Source: Mycobacterium sp. (GTDB taxonomy: Bacteria > Actinomycetota > Actinomycetes > Mycobacteriales > Mycobacteriaceae). Taken from it: a DNA stretch of 7,460 nucleotides. The notes beneath the pieces were generated by a model. The model did not search any database and was not told the origin of the DNA. It saw nothing but the letters and a program-made list of their open reading frames with translations. Of the stretch, positions 1-5,481 are shown piece by piece. How positions within the stretch are numbered: position 1 is the first letter of the stretch; each line of letters begins with the position of its first letter. Location of the stretch: assembly GCA_025965815.1 (NCBI GenBank), contig JAOPWF010000750.1:1-7460 (forward strand), in the 5' to 3' direction. Made by a program: the position numbers and the translations under genes.

Positions 1-1
1 C

Positions 2-1135
2 CTTCAGGTCATCGCCCTCACCGACGACCCCACCGCCCTGTCGCTCGTTTCGGCATGCCTCGGCGTCGGCCTGACGGCGTTCATCCTGGTCGGCGGGATC
101 GCGGCGGACCGGTTCCCGCAACGCATCATCATCATCGCCGTCGAGTCGGTGAACCTCCTGGCGGTGACGGCGGTCGCGGTGCTGGGCCTTGTGGGTGCAC
201 TTCGACTGTGGCACATGGCTATTGCGGCTGCCACGCTCGGCGTCGCTGCGGCGTTCTTCTTTCCCGCCTACAGCGCCTACCTACCCCGGATCCTCCCGAC
301 CGAACAACTGTTGGCGGCCAACGGGATTGAAGGTGTGGTGCGCCCGACGCTGCAACAGGCCATCGGCCCCGCGGTCGCAGGCGTACTGATCGGTGCGACG
401 TTCCCGACGGTGGGAGCGTTCGTCGTGGCACTGCTGTACGGCACCGGCCTGGCGTTACTGGTGGCGACGCGGCGCGTCTCAAAGCCACCCACCGACCCGA
501 ACCGCGAAAAGCCGCGCGTGCTGGCCGATCTGCGGGATGGCTTCCGGTTCATGGTTCGCACGCCGTGGCTGCTCACCACGCTGTTATTTGCCAGTGGGTT
601 CGTGCTGCTGGTACTCGGTCCGCTGGACGTGCTGCTGCCGTTCATCACCAAGGCGCGATTCGAGAACGGCGAGCGGATGTACGGATTCGTGCTCGCCGCC
701 TACGGCATCGGTGGTGCCCTTGGCGCGCTGGCGATCTCGTCGGTCCGGCTACCGCGCCGGTACCTGACGGTGATGATGTTCTGCTGGGGCGCGGGCAACC
801 TGCCGCTGGTGGCGCTGGGCTACACATCGTCGTTCGCGGTGATGGCCACCGCCGCGTTCGTGGTCGGGCTTACCGACAGCGCGGGCATGGTGATCTGGGG
901 CACGCTGCTGCAGCGGCGGGTGCCACCCGAGATGCTCGGTCGGGTCTCGAGTCTGGACTTCTTTGTGTCGCTTGCCTTTATGCCGGTGTCGATGGCGGTC
1001 GCAGGTCCGCTGTCCAAGGTGGTGGCGATCGAGACCATCTTCCTGGTCGCGGGCGTGGCACCCGCCGGGCTCGCCGTGATCGCACTCGTGGCGGCGCGGA
1101 TGCCGCGCGACGAGCTGGCGCACCCGCTGCAGTAA
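2..1135 (+). CDS. MFS transporter, efflux type (5' end missing)
   Basis: This is the C-terminal 377 residues of a major facilitator superfamily permease. The frame is open to the left edge, so the start and roughly the first 40-50 residues (first membrane helix) lie outside the window. The visible part begins in the second helix and carries a clear MFS motif A, GGIAADRFPQR (visible residues 31-41), in the loop between helices 2 and 3. About ten further hydrophobic segments follow, with a basic central loop (RRVSKPPTDPNREKPR) separating the two halves. The general layout, including LLQRRVPPEMLGRVSS before the last helices, matches the MFS_3 / Tap-like group of proton-driven drug or siderophore exporters. 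That grouping is by remembered similarity; the substrate is unknown. The gene ends in TAA twelve bases before the stop of the convergent CPBP gene. Confidence 0.9.
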   Translation, partial: LQVIALTDDPTALSLVSACLGVGLTAFILVGGIAADRFPQRIIIIAVESVNLLAVTAVAVLGLVGALRLWHMAIAAATLGVAAAFFFPAYSAYLPRILPTEQLLAANGIEGVVRPTLQQAIGPAVAGVLIGATFPTVGAFVVALLYGTGLALLVATRRVSKPPTDPNREKPRVLADLRDGFRFMVRTPWLLTTLLFASGFVLLVLGPLDVLLPFITKARFENGERMYGFVLAAYGIGGALGALAISSVRLPRRYLTVMMFCWGAGNLPLVALGYTSSFAVMATAAFVVGLTDSAGMVIWGTLLQRRVPPEMLGRVSSLDFFVSLAFMPVSMAVAGPLSKVVAIETIFLVAGVAPAGLAVIALVAARMPRDELAHPLQ

Positions 1136-1151
1136 CTGAGGTATGCCTCAG
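1136..1151. terminator. Short hairpin between convergent genes
   Basis: A perfect inverted repeat CTGAGG-TATG-CCTCAG (6-bp stem, 4-base loop) starts directly after the MFS stop codon and overlaps the stop codon of the CPBP gene on the other strand. Its position suits a bidirectional terminator. The stem is short and there is no T-tract on either side, so termination activity is only a suggestion. Confidence 0.35.
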
Positions 1152-1867
1152 AGGCTGAAGAGCGGCGGGAGCGCCAGCACCATGATCAGGCCCCACACCA
1201 GGTGGGTCAGGATCGGCGCGAGCACGCCCCCGGTGGCCCTGCGCTCGAGCGCGCACACGGTGCCCAGGATGATGGCGGCGAATCCGAGCATCGGATTGCC
1301 ACTAGCCGACGTCGCGGCGATGTAGAGGATCGTCGAGATCAGCACCGGGTGGAACCGGCCGAGCGCCGAGTAAAGCGCACCGCGGAAGAACAGCTCCTCG
1401 GCGAACCCGTTGACCAGGGTGATCACCACGATCAGCGGCAGGCTGCCCTGGTTGGCGTATTCGAGCACGCTGGTTATCAGATCGGCGACCGGCGGGATCT
1501 CCCGGACCACGAGGCCACCGACCACGAACACGCCACCGAGCAGCAGGCCGACGACCGTGCCGGTGATCACCGGGCGTTGGTTGCGGCCGCGCCAGCAGAT
1601 GGAGCCGAGGTGCAGCGGCCGGGACAGGAACGCACCGATCGCCCACACGGCTGCCAGCCCGAACGTCAGCCAGTAGAAGCTGGGGTCGCCGGGCCTTCTG
1701 GTCAGCGAAACACCAAGCAGCGCAGCACCGATCACCAGCACGATGGCGACGACGATCCGGCGCCGACGGATCAGGTCGGGTGGTTCGTGGTAGGGCACGG
1801 CGACATTGGTGACCGCCGCCTTGATCTCGTCGAGAAGTCCGGTCCGCGCCGGGCTGTCTTGGGTCAT
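1148..1867 (-). CDS. CPBP (Abi/CAAX-like) family intramembrane protein
   Basis: A 239-residue polytopic membrane protein, last gene of the leftward unit. About 35 hydrophilic cytoplasmic residues precede several hydrophobic helices (near residues 37-55, 65-82, 100-121, 142-156, 175-190, 195-207, 213-234). The family signature EExxxR is present as EELFFRG (E157, E158, R162), and the third-motif histidine is H222 in THLVWG. In this family the two glutamates and two histidines form a metal-dependent or glutamate-activated intramembrane protease site. The second-motif histidine (FxxxH) is missing: no histidine occurs between 174 and 221, and the region reads LYIAATSASGNP. Proteolytic activity is therefore uncertain. 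Its ATG overlaps the TGA of the upstream SDR gene by four bases (ATGA), implying translational coupling. The substrate is unknown; other family members act in protein maturation or self-immunity, but nothing here points to either. Confidence 0.87.
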   Translation of the reverse strand: MTQDSPARTGLLDEIKAAVTNVAVPYHEPPDLIRRRRIVVAIVLVIGAALLGVSLTRRPGDPSFYWLTFGLAAVWAIGAFLSRPLHLGSICWRGRNQRPVITGTVVGLLLGGVFVVGGLVVREIPPVADLITSVLEYANQGSLPLIVVITLVNGFAEELFFRGALYSALGRFHPVLISTILYIAATSASGNPMLGFAAIILGTVCALERRATGGVLAPILTHLVWGLIMVLALPPLFSL

Positions 1868-3003
1868 CCGGGCGGCACCTTGGGGGTGAGGTTCACGAGG
1901 AGATCCAGGCCGGTCCGCACCGCCCCGGCGACGGGTCCGGGGACGGCGCTCAACAGCCCGAGCGCCGGGCGCGCTATCGGCGGCGTCACCATGCAGGCCA
2001 ACCGCTGCAGGCGCAGGACGTCACCGCCGGCCCAGACCGGGTCGCTGTCGGCGAGGTGGTGTGGGTCGGCCAGTGCGTTGACCGGTCGGGCCCGGTGACT
2101 GGACAGCGAAAGCGAGATGGCGTGGTCGATCGGAATCAGACCTCCGGGTGGGTCGGGTACCAGGCCATGCAGGTTCTGGTCGGACGCCATCATCGGATGG
2201 TCGAGCGACTCCACCAGGCCGGCGGCCAGCCCACCGGGCACCGGAAGTACGGCCGACGTCACCCACGACACCACGCTGGTATCGATGCCGCGGACCGGCA
2301 CACCCGCCCGCCAAATGCCGGCAGCACGGCGGTAGGCGACGAGTAGGTCGCGATACGTGGTCCTTTCGGGACCGCTGATGTCATAGGCGCCCGCCGGCAC
2401 GCGGTCGGCGTCGGACGCGGCGACGAGGTAGTACAGGACGTCACGCACGGAGATCGGGTCCATCGGATTGTGCACCCAGGCCGGCATCGGGGTCAGCAGG
2501 AAGCGGTCGCTGACGTAACGGAGCATTTCGAACGATGTCGACCCCGCCCCGATGACCATCGCGGCGCCCAGCCACACCACCTCCGGGCCGCCGTTGATGC
2601 TCAGCGCCTCGGCGACCTCCGCCCGGCCGGTGAGGTGTTCGGACAGCTCGTCGTCTTCGGGTACGAAGCCGCCGAGGTAGATGATGCGCCGGACGTTCGC
2701 CGCCTTGGCGGCCGCCGCGACGTTGGCCGCCGCCCGATTGTCGGCCGCACGGAAGTCCGGTTGGCCGATGCCGTGCACCAGGTAGTAGACGACATCGATA
2801 TCCCCCGCCACAGCAAACGCGTCCGCCGCCGATACGGGATCCGCGGCATCCAGCGCGACCGGCCTGACATCGCTGTACCACCCGCAACGGCCCAGCTTTT
2901 CGGGATCGCGAGTCGCCGCGACGACCTCGTGTCCCCCGGAAATCAGTTCCACGACGAGCCGTGAACCCACATAGCCGGTTGCGCCGGTCACCAATATCCG
3001 CAT
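1864..3003 (-). CDS. Atypical SDR / NAD(P)H-binding protein, YbjT-like
   Basis: A predicted soluble NAD(P)-dependent reductase or epimerase-like protein of the atypical short-chain dehydrogenase group. From the ATG it has 379 residues. The Rossmann fingerprint TGATGYVG is at residues 6-13 and ATRD (R32) follows the second strand, suggesting NADP. Next come YLVHGIG (74-80), an AANVRRIIYLGG strand (about 101-112), and a SFEMLRYVSDR helix followed by TPMPAWV and a DPISVRDVLYYL segment (about 182-193). These resemble E. coli YbjT and its actinobacterial relatives, but the C-terminal DUF2867-type region of the longer members is absent. The classical YxxxK catalytic pair is not apparent, so the reaction is unknown. 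I prefer the ATG at 3003, which has GGAA a few bases upstream; a GTG at 3012 would add three residues (fMet-E-T) but has no ribosome site. It lies just downstream of the TetR gene and overlaps the CPBP gene. Confidence 0.88.
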   Translation of the reverse strand: MRILVTGATGYVGSRLVVELISGGHEVVAATRDPEKLGRCGWYSDVRPVALDAADPVSAADAFAVAGDIDVVYYLVHGIGQPDFRAADNRAAANVAAAAKAANVRRIIYLGGFVPEDDELSEHLTGRAEVAEALSINGGPEVVWLGAAMVIGAGSTSFEMLRYVSDRFLLTPMPAWVHNPMDPISVRDVLYYLVAASDADRVPAGAYDISGPERTTYRDLLVAYRRAAGIWRAGVPVRGIDTSVVSWVTSAVLPVPGGLAAGLVESLDHPMMASDQNLHGLVPDPPGGLIPIDHAISLSLSSHRARPVNALADPHHLADSDPVWAGGDVLRLQRLACMVTPPIARPALGLLSAVPGPVAGAVRTGLDLLVNLTPKVPPG

Positions 3004-3022
3004 TGTTTCCACGGTACGGGCG

Positions 3023-3631
3023 CTAGCGCGCGTGGCGGACCAGCACCCCGGCAGAAATCGCCGCGACGGCGGCGTCGGCCGCGCGCTCGGCGTCCTTTGC
3101 CGTCAGAGGCTTTGTGCTGGTGAGGAATTGGTAGTAAAGCGGAGCGGACACCTGGCGGACGGCAGCGGCGGCGTCGGTTCCCGCCGGGGCTTCGCCGCGC
3201 TCGACGGCGTCACGGACGCATGCCGACCACTCGGTGATCCGCCGGTCGTAGAAGGTCGACAGCGCCTCGGCGGTGCGCGGGTCGCTGGTGGCCGCGGCGA
3301 TGATGGCCTTGAACAGCGGGCCCTGGCGACGGTCGGTCAGGGTCTTGCGCACCAGCGCCGCGTTCGCCCGCAGGTCGCCGCGCAGTGAACCGGTGTCTGC
3401 CCGCGGCAACGACAGTTCAGCCATGTCGGACAACAGGTCGGCAACCAGCACCGGGACCGACCCCCACCTGCGATACGCAGTCGACTTCCCCACGCCCGCA
3501 CGCGCGGCCACAGCGGTCAGTTCCAGTCCGTGCAGGCCGGACTCCACCAGCAGATCCCCGGTGGCGCGCAGCACGGACTCGCGCACCGCCGCGGTGCGTC
3601 CGCCGGGCCGCGCGGATCCGGGACTCGTCAC
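3023..3631 (-). CDS. TetR-family transcriptional regulator
   Basis: A one-component repressor-type regulator of about 202 residues. The N-terminal helix-turn-helix is clear (residues about 37-56, ELTAVAARAGVGKSTAYRRW, the latter part being the recognition helix), followed by VPVLVADLL. The C-terminal ligand/dimer domain has RRQGPLFKAIIAAA and APLYYQFLTSTKPLT, resembling the TetR_C_11 type. The longest frame begins at ATGATG (3643), but that ATG is embedded in TATGAT, a near-perfect -10 box, seven bases upstream of GTG 3631, and no ribosome site precedes either start. I therefore annotate a leaderless GTG start at 3631; ATG 3643 would add four residues. It is first in the leftward unit, about 10-20 bases before the SDR gene, and divergent from the aldo/keto reductase, so it probably represses itself, its operon and the reductase. 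The inducer is unknown. Confidence 0.9.
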   Translation of the reverse strand: MTSPGSARPGGRTAAVRESVLRATGDLLVESGLHGLELTAVAARAGVGKSTAYRRWGSVPVLVADLLSDMAELSLPRADTGSLRGDLRANAALVRKTLTDRRQGPLFKAIIAAATSDPRTAEALSTFYDRRITEWSACVRDAVERGEAPAGTDAAAAVRQVSAPLYYQFLTSTKPLTAKDAERAADAAVAAISAGVLVRHAR

Positions 3632-3638
3632 ATCCGCC

Positions 3639-3644
3639 ATCATA
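3639..3644 (-). promoter_or_regulatory. Predicted -10 box of the tetR operon
   Basis: On the minus strand TATGAT (consensus TATAAT) ends seven bases before GTG 3631. This is the spacing expected if transcription starts on the start codon itself, as in mycobacterial leaderless genes. There is no convincing -35 box; the hexamers 16-18 bases upstream (around AACTAA) do not resemble TTGACA. Confidence 0.5.
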
Positions 3645-3694
3645 ACGGGACTGTGGTTTCGTTAGTTGAGGGTTTGCGATACGCTCGTTATCAG
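3642..3694. promoter_or_regulatory. Candidate TetR operator region between divergent genes
   Basis: ATAACG (3642-3647) and CGTTAT (3686-3691) form an outward-facing inverted pair, so the same CGTTAT overlaps the predicted -10 of each divergent promoter. A further CGTTA lies at 3660-3664, making TAACG-N12-CGTTA with the left copy. GATA-N7-TATC (3678-3692) is an additional imperfect palindrome just upstream of the reductase -10. TetR proteins normally bind inverted repeats overlapping promoters, so this is the likely site of control. Which arms form the real operator is not decided by sequence alone. Confidence 0.45.
3666..3694 (+). promoter_or_regulatory. Predicted promoter of the aldo/keto reductase
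   Basis: TTGAGG (3666-3671) and TATCAG (3689-3694) are separated by 17 bases, a good housekeeping-sigma arrangement. The predicted start of transcription is near 3701, giving a leader of about 20 bases that contains the AAGGAG ribosome site. Confidence 0.5.
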
Positions 3695-3709
3695 GAATTC
3701 AGTCTCATT

Positions 3710-3715
3710 AAGGAG
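3710..3715 (+). promoter_or_regulatory. Strong ribosome binding site deciding a GTG start
   Basis: AAGGAG lies five bases before GTG 3721 and fixes the start of the aldo/keto reductase. It contrasts with the tetR and carbonic anhydrase genes in this window, which lack any Shine-Dalgarno sequence. Confidence 0.8.
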
Positions 3716-3720
3716 CGATC

Positions 3721-4827
3721 GTGGAATACCGACGCATGGGCGGTTCCGGTCTCGTCGTGTCCGAATTGAGCTTCGGCGCGGCGACCTTCGGTGGGGCGGG
3801 TGACTTCTTCGGGGCGTGGGGTGACACCGACGTCCGCCAAGCACGATCGCTCGTGGATTTCTGCCTGGAGGCCGGGATCACGCTGTTCGACACGGCCGAC
3901 GTCTACTCCGATGGTGCATCGGAGGAGATCCTCGGCGCCGCACTGCGCGGACGACGTGACGACGTGCTGATCTCGACCAAGACCGGCCTGCCCACCGGCA
4001 TGGGTCCGACGGACCGGGGATCGTCCCGCTCCCGGCTGCTCGGTGCCGTGGACAAGGCGTTGAAGCGCCTGCAGACCGACCGCATCGACCTGTTCCAGCT
4101 GCACGGGTATGACGCCTCGACTGCTGTCGACGAGGTCCTGCAGACCCTGGAAGTGCTGGTCGCGCAGGGCAAGGTCCGGTACACCGGCGTCTCGAACTTC
4201 TCCGGCTGGCAGCTCATGAAGTCGTTGGCGCTGGCCGATGCGGCCGGACGCCCGCGCTATGTCGCGCATCAGGTCTACTACTCGCTGGTCGGTCGCGACT
4301 ACGAGTGGGAGCTCATGCCGTTGGCGATCGAAGAGGGCGTCGGCGCGATCGTCTGGAGCCCGCTGGGCTGGGGCCGGCTGACAGGCAGGATTCGTCGCGG
4401 CCGGGCCCTGCCCGAGCGCAGCCGGCTGCACACCACCGCCGACGCGGGACCACCGGTCGACGATGAGCGCCTCTACGCCATTGTCGACGTGCTCGACGAC
4501 ATCGCCGCCGAAACGGGCAGGACGATTCCGCAGATCGCGTTGAACTGGCTGCTGCGACGGCCGACGGTCTCGTCGGTGATCGTTGGCGCCCGCGACGAAC
4601 GCCAACTCCGCGACAACCTCGGCGCGGTGGGATGGCGGCTTGATCCCGAGCAGATCGCCCGGCTCGACGCCGTCAGCGTCCGCGATGCCCCGTATCCGTA
4701 TTTTCCGTACTACCGCCAGGAGGGATTCGCGGCGCTCAATCCTCCGGCGGCGGGCCGGGGGCACCTCCCGCTTGCGGGGGAGAGCGAAGGGACCCGGGGG
4801 ATTAATCGTGTGTCGACGGGGCGTTAG
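3721..4827 (+). CDS. Aldo/keto reductase (Kv-beta/YajO-like group)
   Basis: A predicted cytosolic NADPH-dependent (beta/alpha)8-barrel oxidoreductase that reduces aldehydes or ketones; the substrate is unknown. The catalytic tetrad is complete: D57 and Y62 in FDTADVYSDG, K87 in STKTG and H128 in QLHGYD. The cofactor-binding parts are also recognisable: GVSNFSGWQ (156-164), QVYYSLVGRDYEWELMP, WSPLGWGRLTG (212-222), and the late SSVIVGARDERQLRDNL stretch (284-300). The barrel and the usual C-terminal loop end near residue 342 (PYPYFPYYRQEGF..LNPP). Residues 343-368 are an unusual Gly/Arg-rich tail encoded by a hairpin-bearing sequence, running into the 3' end of the convergent gene (26-base overlap). 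The GTG start has a textbook ribosome site. Divergent position next to a TetR gene suggests inducible expression in a detoxification role, which is inference. Confidence 0.93.
   Translation: MEYRRMGGSGLVVSELSFGAATFGGAGDFFGAWGDTDVRQARSLVDFCLEAGITLFDTADVYSDGASEEILGAALRGRRDDVLISTKTGLPTGMGPTDRGSSRSRLLGAVDKALKRLQTDRIDLFQLHGYDASTAVDEVLQTLEVLVAQGKVRYTGVSNFSGWQLMKSLALADAAGRPRYVAHQVYYSLVGRDYEWELMPLAIEEGVGAIVWSPLGWGRLTGRIRRGRALPERSRLHTTADAGPPVDDERLYAIVDVLDDIAAETGRTIPQIALNWLLRRPTVSSVIVGARDERQLRDNLGAVGWRLDPEQIARLDAVSVRDAPYPYFPYYRQEGFAALNPPAAGRGHLPLAGESEGTRGINRVSTGR
4755..4800. repeat. GC-rich hairpin element bracketed by CCGGGGG repeats
   Basis: CTCCCGC (4765-4771), TT, then GCGGGGGAG (4774-4782) form a GC hairpin with two unpaired G bases or a G-U pair. 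It is bracketed by identical CCGGGGG heptamers at 4755-4761 and 4794-4800. It is encoded within the odd C-terminal tail of the reductase and lies 20-38 bases beyond the carbonic anhydrase stop, where it could terminate that leftward transcript. From memory, similar CTCCCGC/GCGGGGGAG hairpins recur between mycobacterial genes. That it is a dispersed repeat is inference. Confidence 0.4.
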
Positions 4828-5341
4828 CTGCGCGGTGCAGGTCGATCAGGTGTTGATAGACCTGGGCGTTGATGCGGTTGTTCGCGATCTCGGCGTCACT
4901 GAGCTCGCGTCGGACCCGACCAGGCACCCCGGCGACCAACGACCGCGGCGGCACGACCACCCCTTGCGGTAGCAGCGCGCCCGCGGCAACCAGCGAGCCG
5001 GCGCCGATTACCGCGCCGTTCATGATGAGCGCCCCCATCCCGATCAGCACGTCATCTTCGACGGTGCAGCCGTGCAGGACGGCGTTGTGCCCGACGCTCA
5101 CCCCGGAGCCGATGCTCACCGCAAACCCGGGGTCGACATGCACGGTGACGCCGTCCTGAATGTTGGTGCCGGAGCCGATCACGATGGGTTCGGCCTCCGC
5201 GCGCAGCGTGGCCGAGTACCAGACGCTGGACCTTGCGCCGAGAGTGATGTCGCCGATCAACGTCGAGTTCGGCGCGATCCACGCCTCGGCGTGCAACTGC
5301 GGGGTGTGCCCGCGAATGGTGACGATGAGCGGTTCGGGCAT
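4802..5341 (-). CDS. Gamma-class carbonic anhydrase family protein
   Basis: A left-handed beta-helix (hexapeptide-repeat) protein of about 179 residues; family members are trimers with a metal site between subunits. The three metal-binding histidines are all present with the family spacing: H68 (TVHVDPG), H85 and H90 (SVGHNAVLHGC). R47 (TLRAE) and Q62 (NIQD), which correspond to conserved Cam residues, are also present. Repeated [IVL]GxG/[IV]IG hexapeptides run from about 29 to 136, and a C-terminal helix (about 148-173) follows. The acidic loop of the archaeal Cam enzyme is missing, as in the CamH/YrdA-like subclass, where carbonic anhydrase activity is often weak or unproven. It resembles the M. 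tuberculosis gamma-CA-like protein (Rv3525c, from memory). I choose ATG 5341 (MPEPLIV) because TACGAT lies seven bases upstream, suggesting a leaderless transcript; ATG 5350 would add three residues. Its 3' end overlaps the convergent reductase gene. Confidence 0.92.
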   Translation of the reverse strand: MPEPLIVTIRGHTPQLHAEAWIAPNSTLIGDITLGARSSVWYSATLRAEAEPIVIGSGTNIQDGVTVHVDPGFAVSIGSGVSVGHNAVLHGCTVEDDVLIGMGALIMNGAVIGAGSLVAAGALLPQGVVVPPRSLVAGVPGRVRRELSDAEIANNRINAQVYQHLIDLHRAANAPSTHD

Positions 5342-5348
5342 GCGCGTC

Positions 5349-5354
5349 ATCGTA
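5349..5354 (-). promoter_or_regulatory. Predicted -10 box for a leaderless transcript
   Basis: On the minus strand TACGAT (TAnnnT pattern) is followed by exactly seven bases and ATG 5341. There is no Shine-Dalgarno sequence before this ATG or before ATG 5350, and the latter falls inside the box. The geometry is identical to that proposed for the tetR gene. Confidence 0.4.
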
Positions 5355-5409
5355 TGCAGGTGTCCGGCCGGTGCAGATCCGCCTCCGACAAGCGGTGCCT
5401 GTCCAACAA

Positions 5410-5444
5410 TGGCAGGTTCTTGATTATTGGTGTCATTACTGCCA
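5410..5444. promoter_or_regulatory. Inverted repeat in a divergent intergenic region
   Basis: TGGCAG (5410-5415) and CTGCCA (5439-5444) form a perfect 6-bp inverted repeat around a 23-base spacer that is A/T-rich for this genome. The spacer contains TTGATT, a possible -35 for the MFS gene, though no good -10 follows at the right distance (CACTAG is the best). The repeat lies in the roughly 140-base gap between the carbonic anhydrase and MFS genes and may be a regulator site. No adjacent regulator gene is visible. Confidence 0.25.
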
Positions 5445-5481
5445 CTAGCGCAAACCCGTCGCGGTCGGCGAGAGTGGTCCG

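Noticed and set aside
565..1158. A 197-codon plus-strand frame inside the first MFS gene
   Set aside because: Out-of-frame shadow with Arg/Ala/Gly-rich composition and no ribosome site.
1202..2098. A 298-codon open frame on the plus strand opposite the CPBP and SDR genes
   Set aside because: Highly charged, repetitive Arg/Asp/His composition typical of antisense translation; both minus-strand genes carry real motifs.
1148..3631. The TetR-SDR-CPBP unit considered as an anti-phage or bacteriocin-immunity island because of the Abi-type protein
   Set aside because: There is no toxin, nuclease, bacteriocin precursor or mobile-element trace nearby, and base composition matches the neighbours; CPBP proteins are common housekeeping membrane proteins.
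3691..4764. A 357-codon open frame antisense to the aldo/keto reductase
   Set aside because: The opposite strand has a complete catalytic tetrad and a strong ribosome site; the antisense product shows no recognisable family.
5364..5371. CCGGCCGG perfect 8-bp palindrome upstream of the carbonic anhydrase gene
   Set aside because: Self-complementary G/C octamers are expected by chance in such a GC-rich sequence, and it is not placed at a recognisable promoter.
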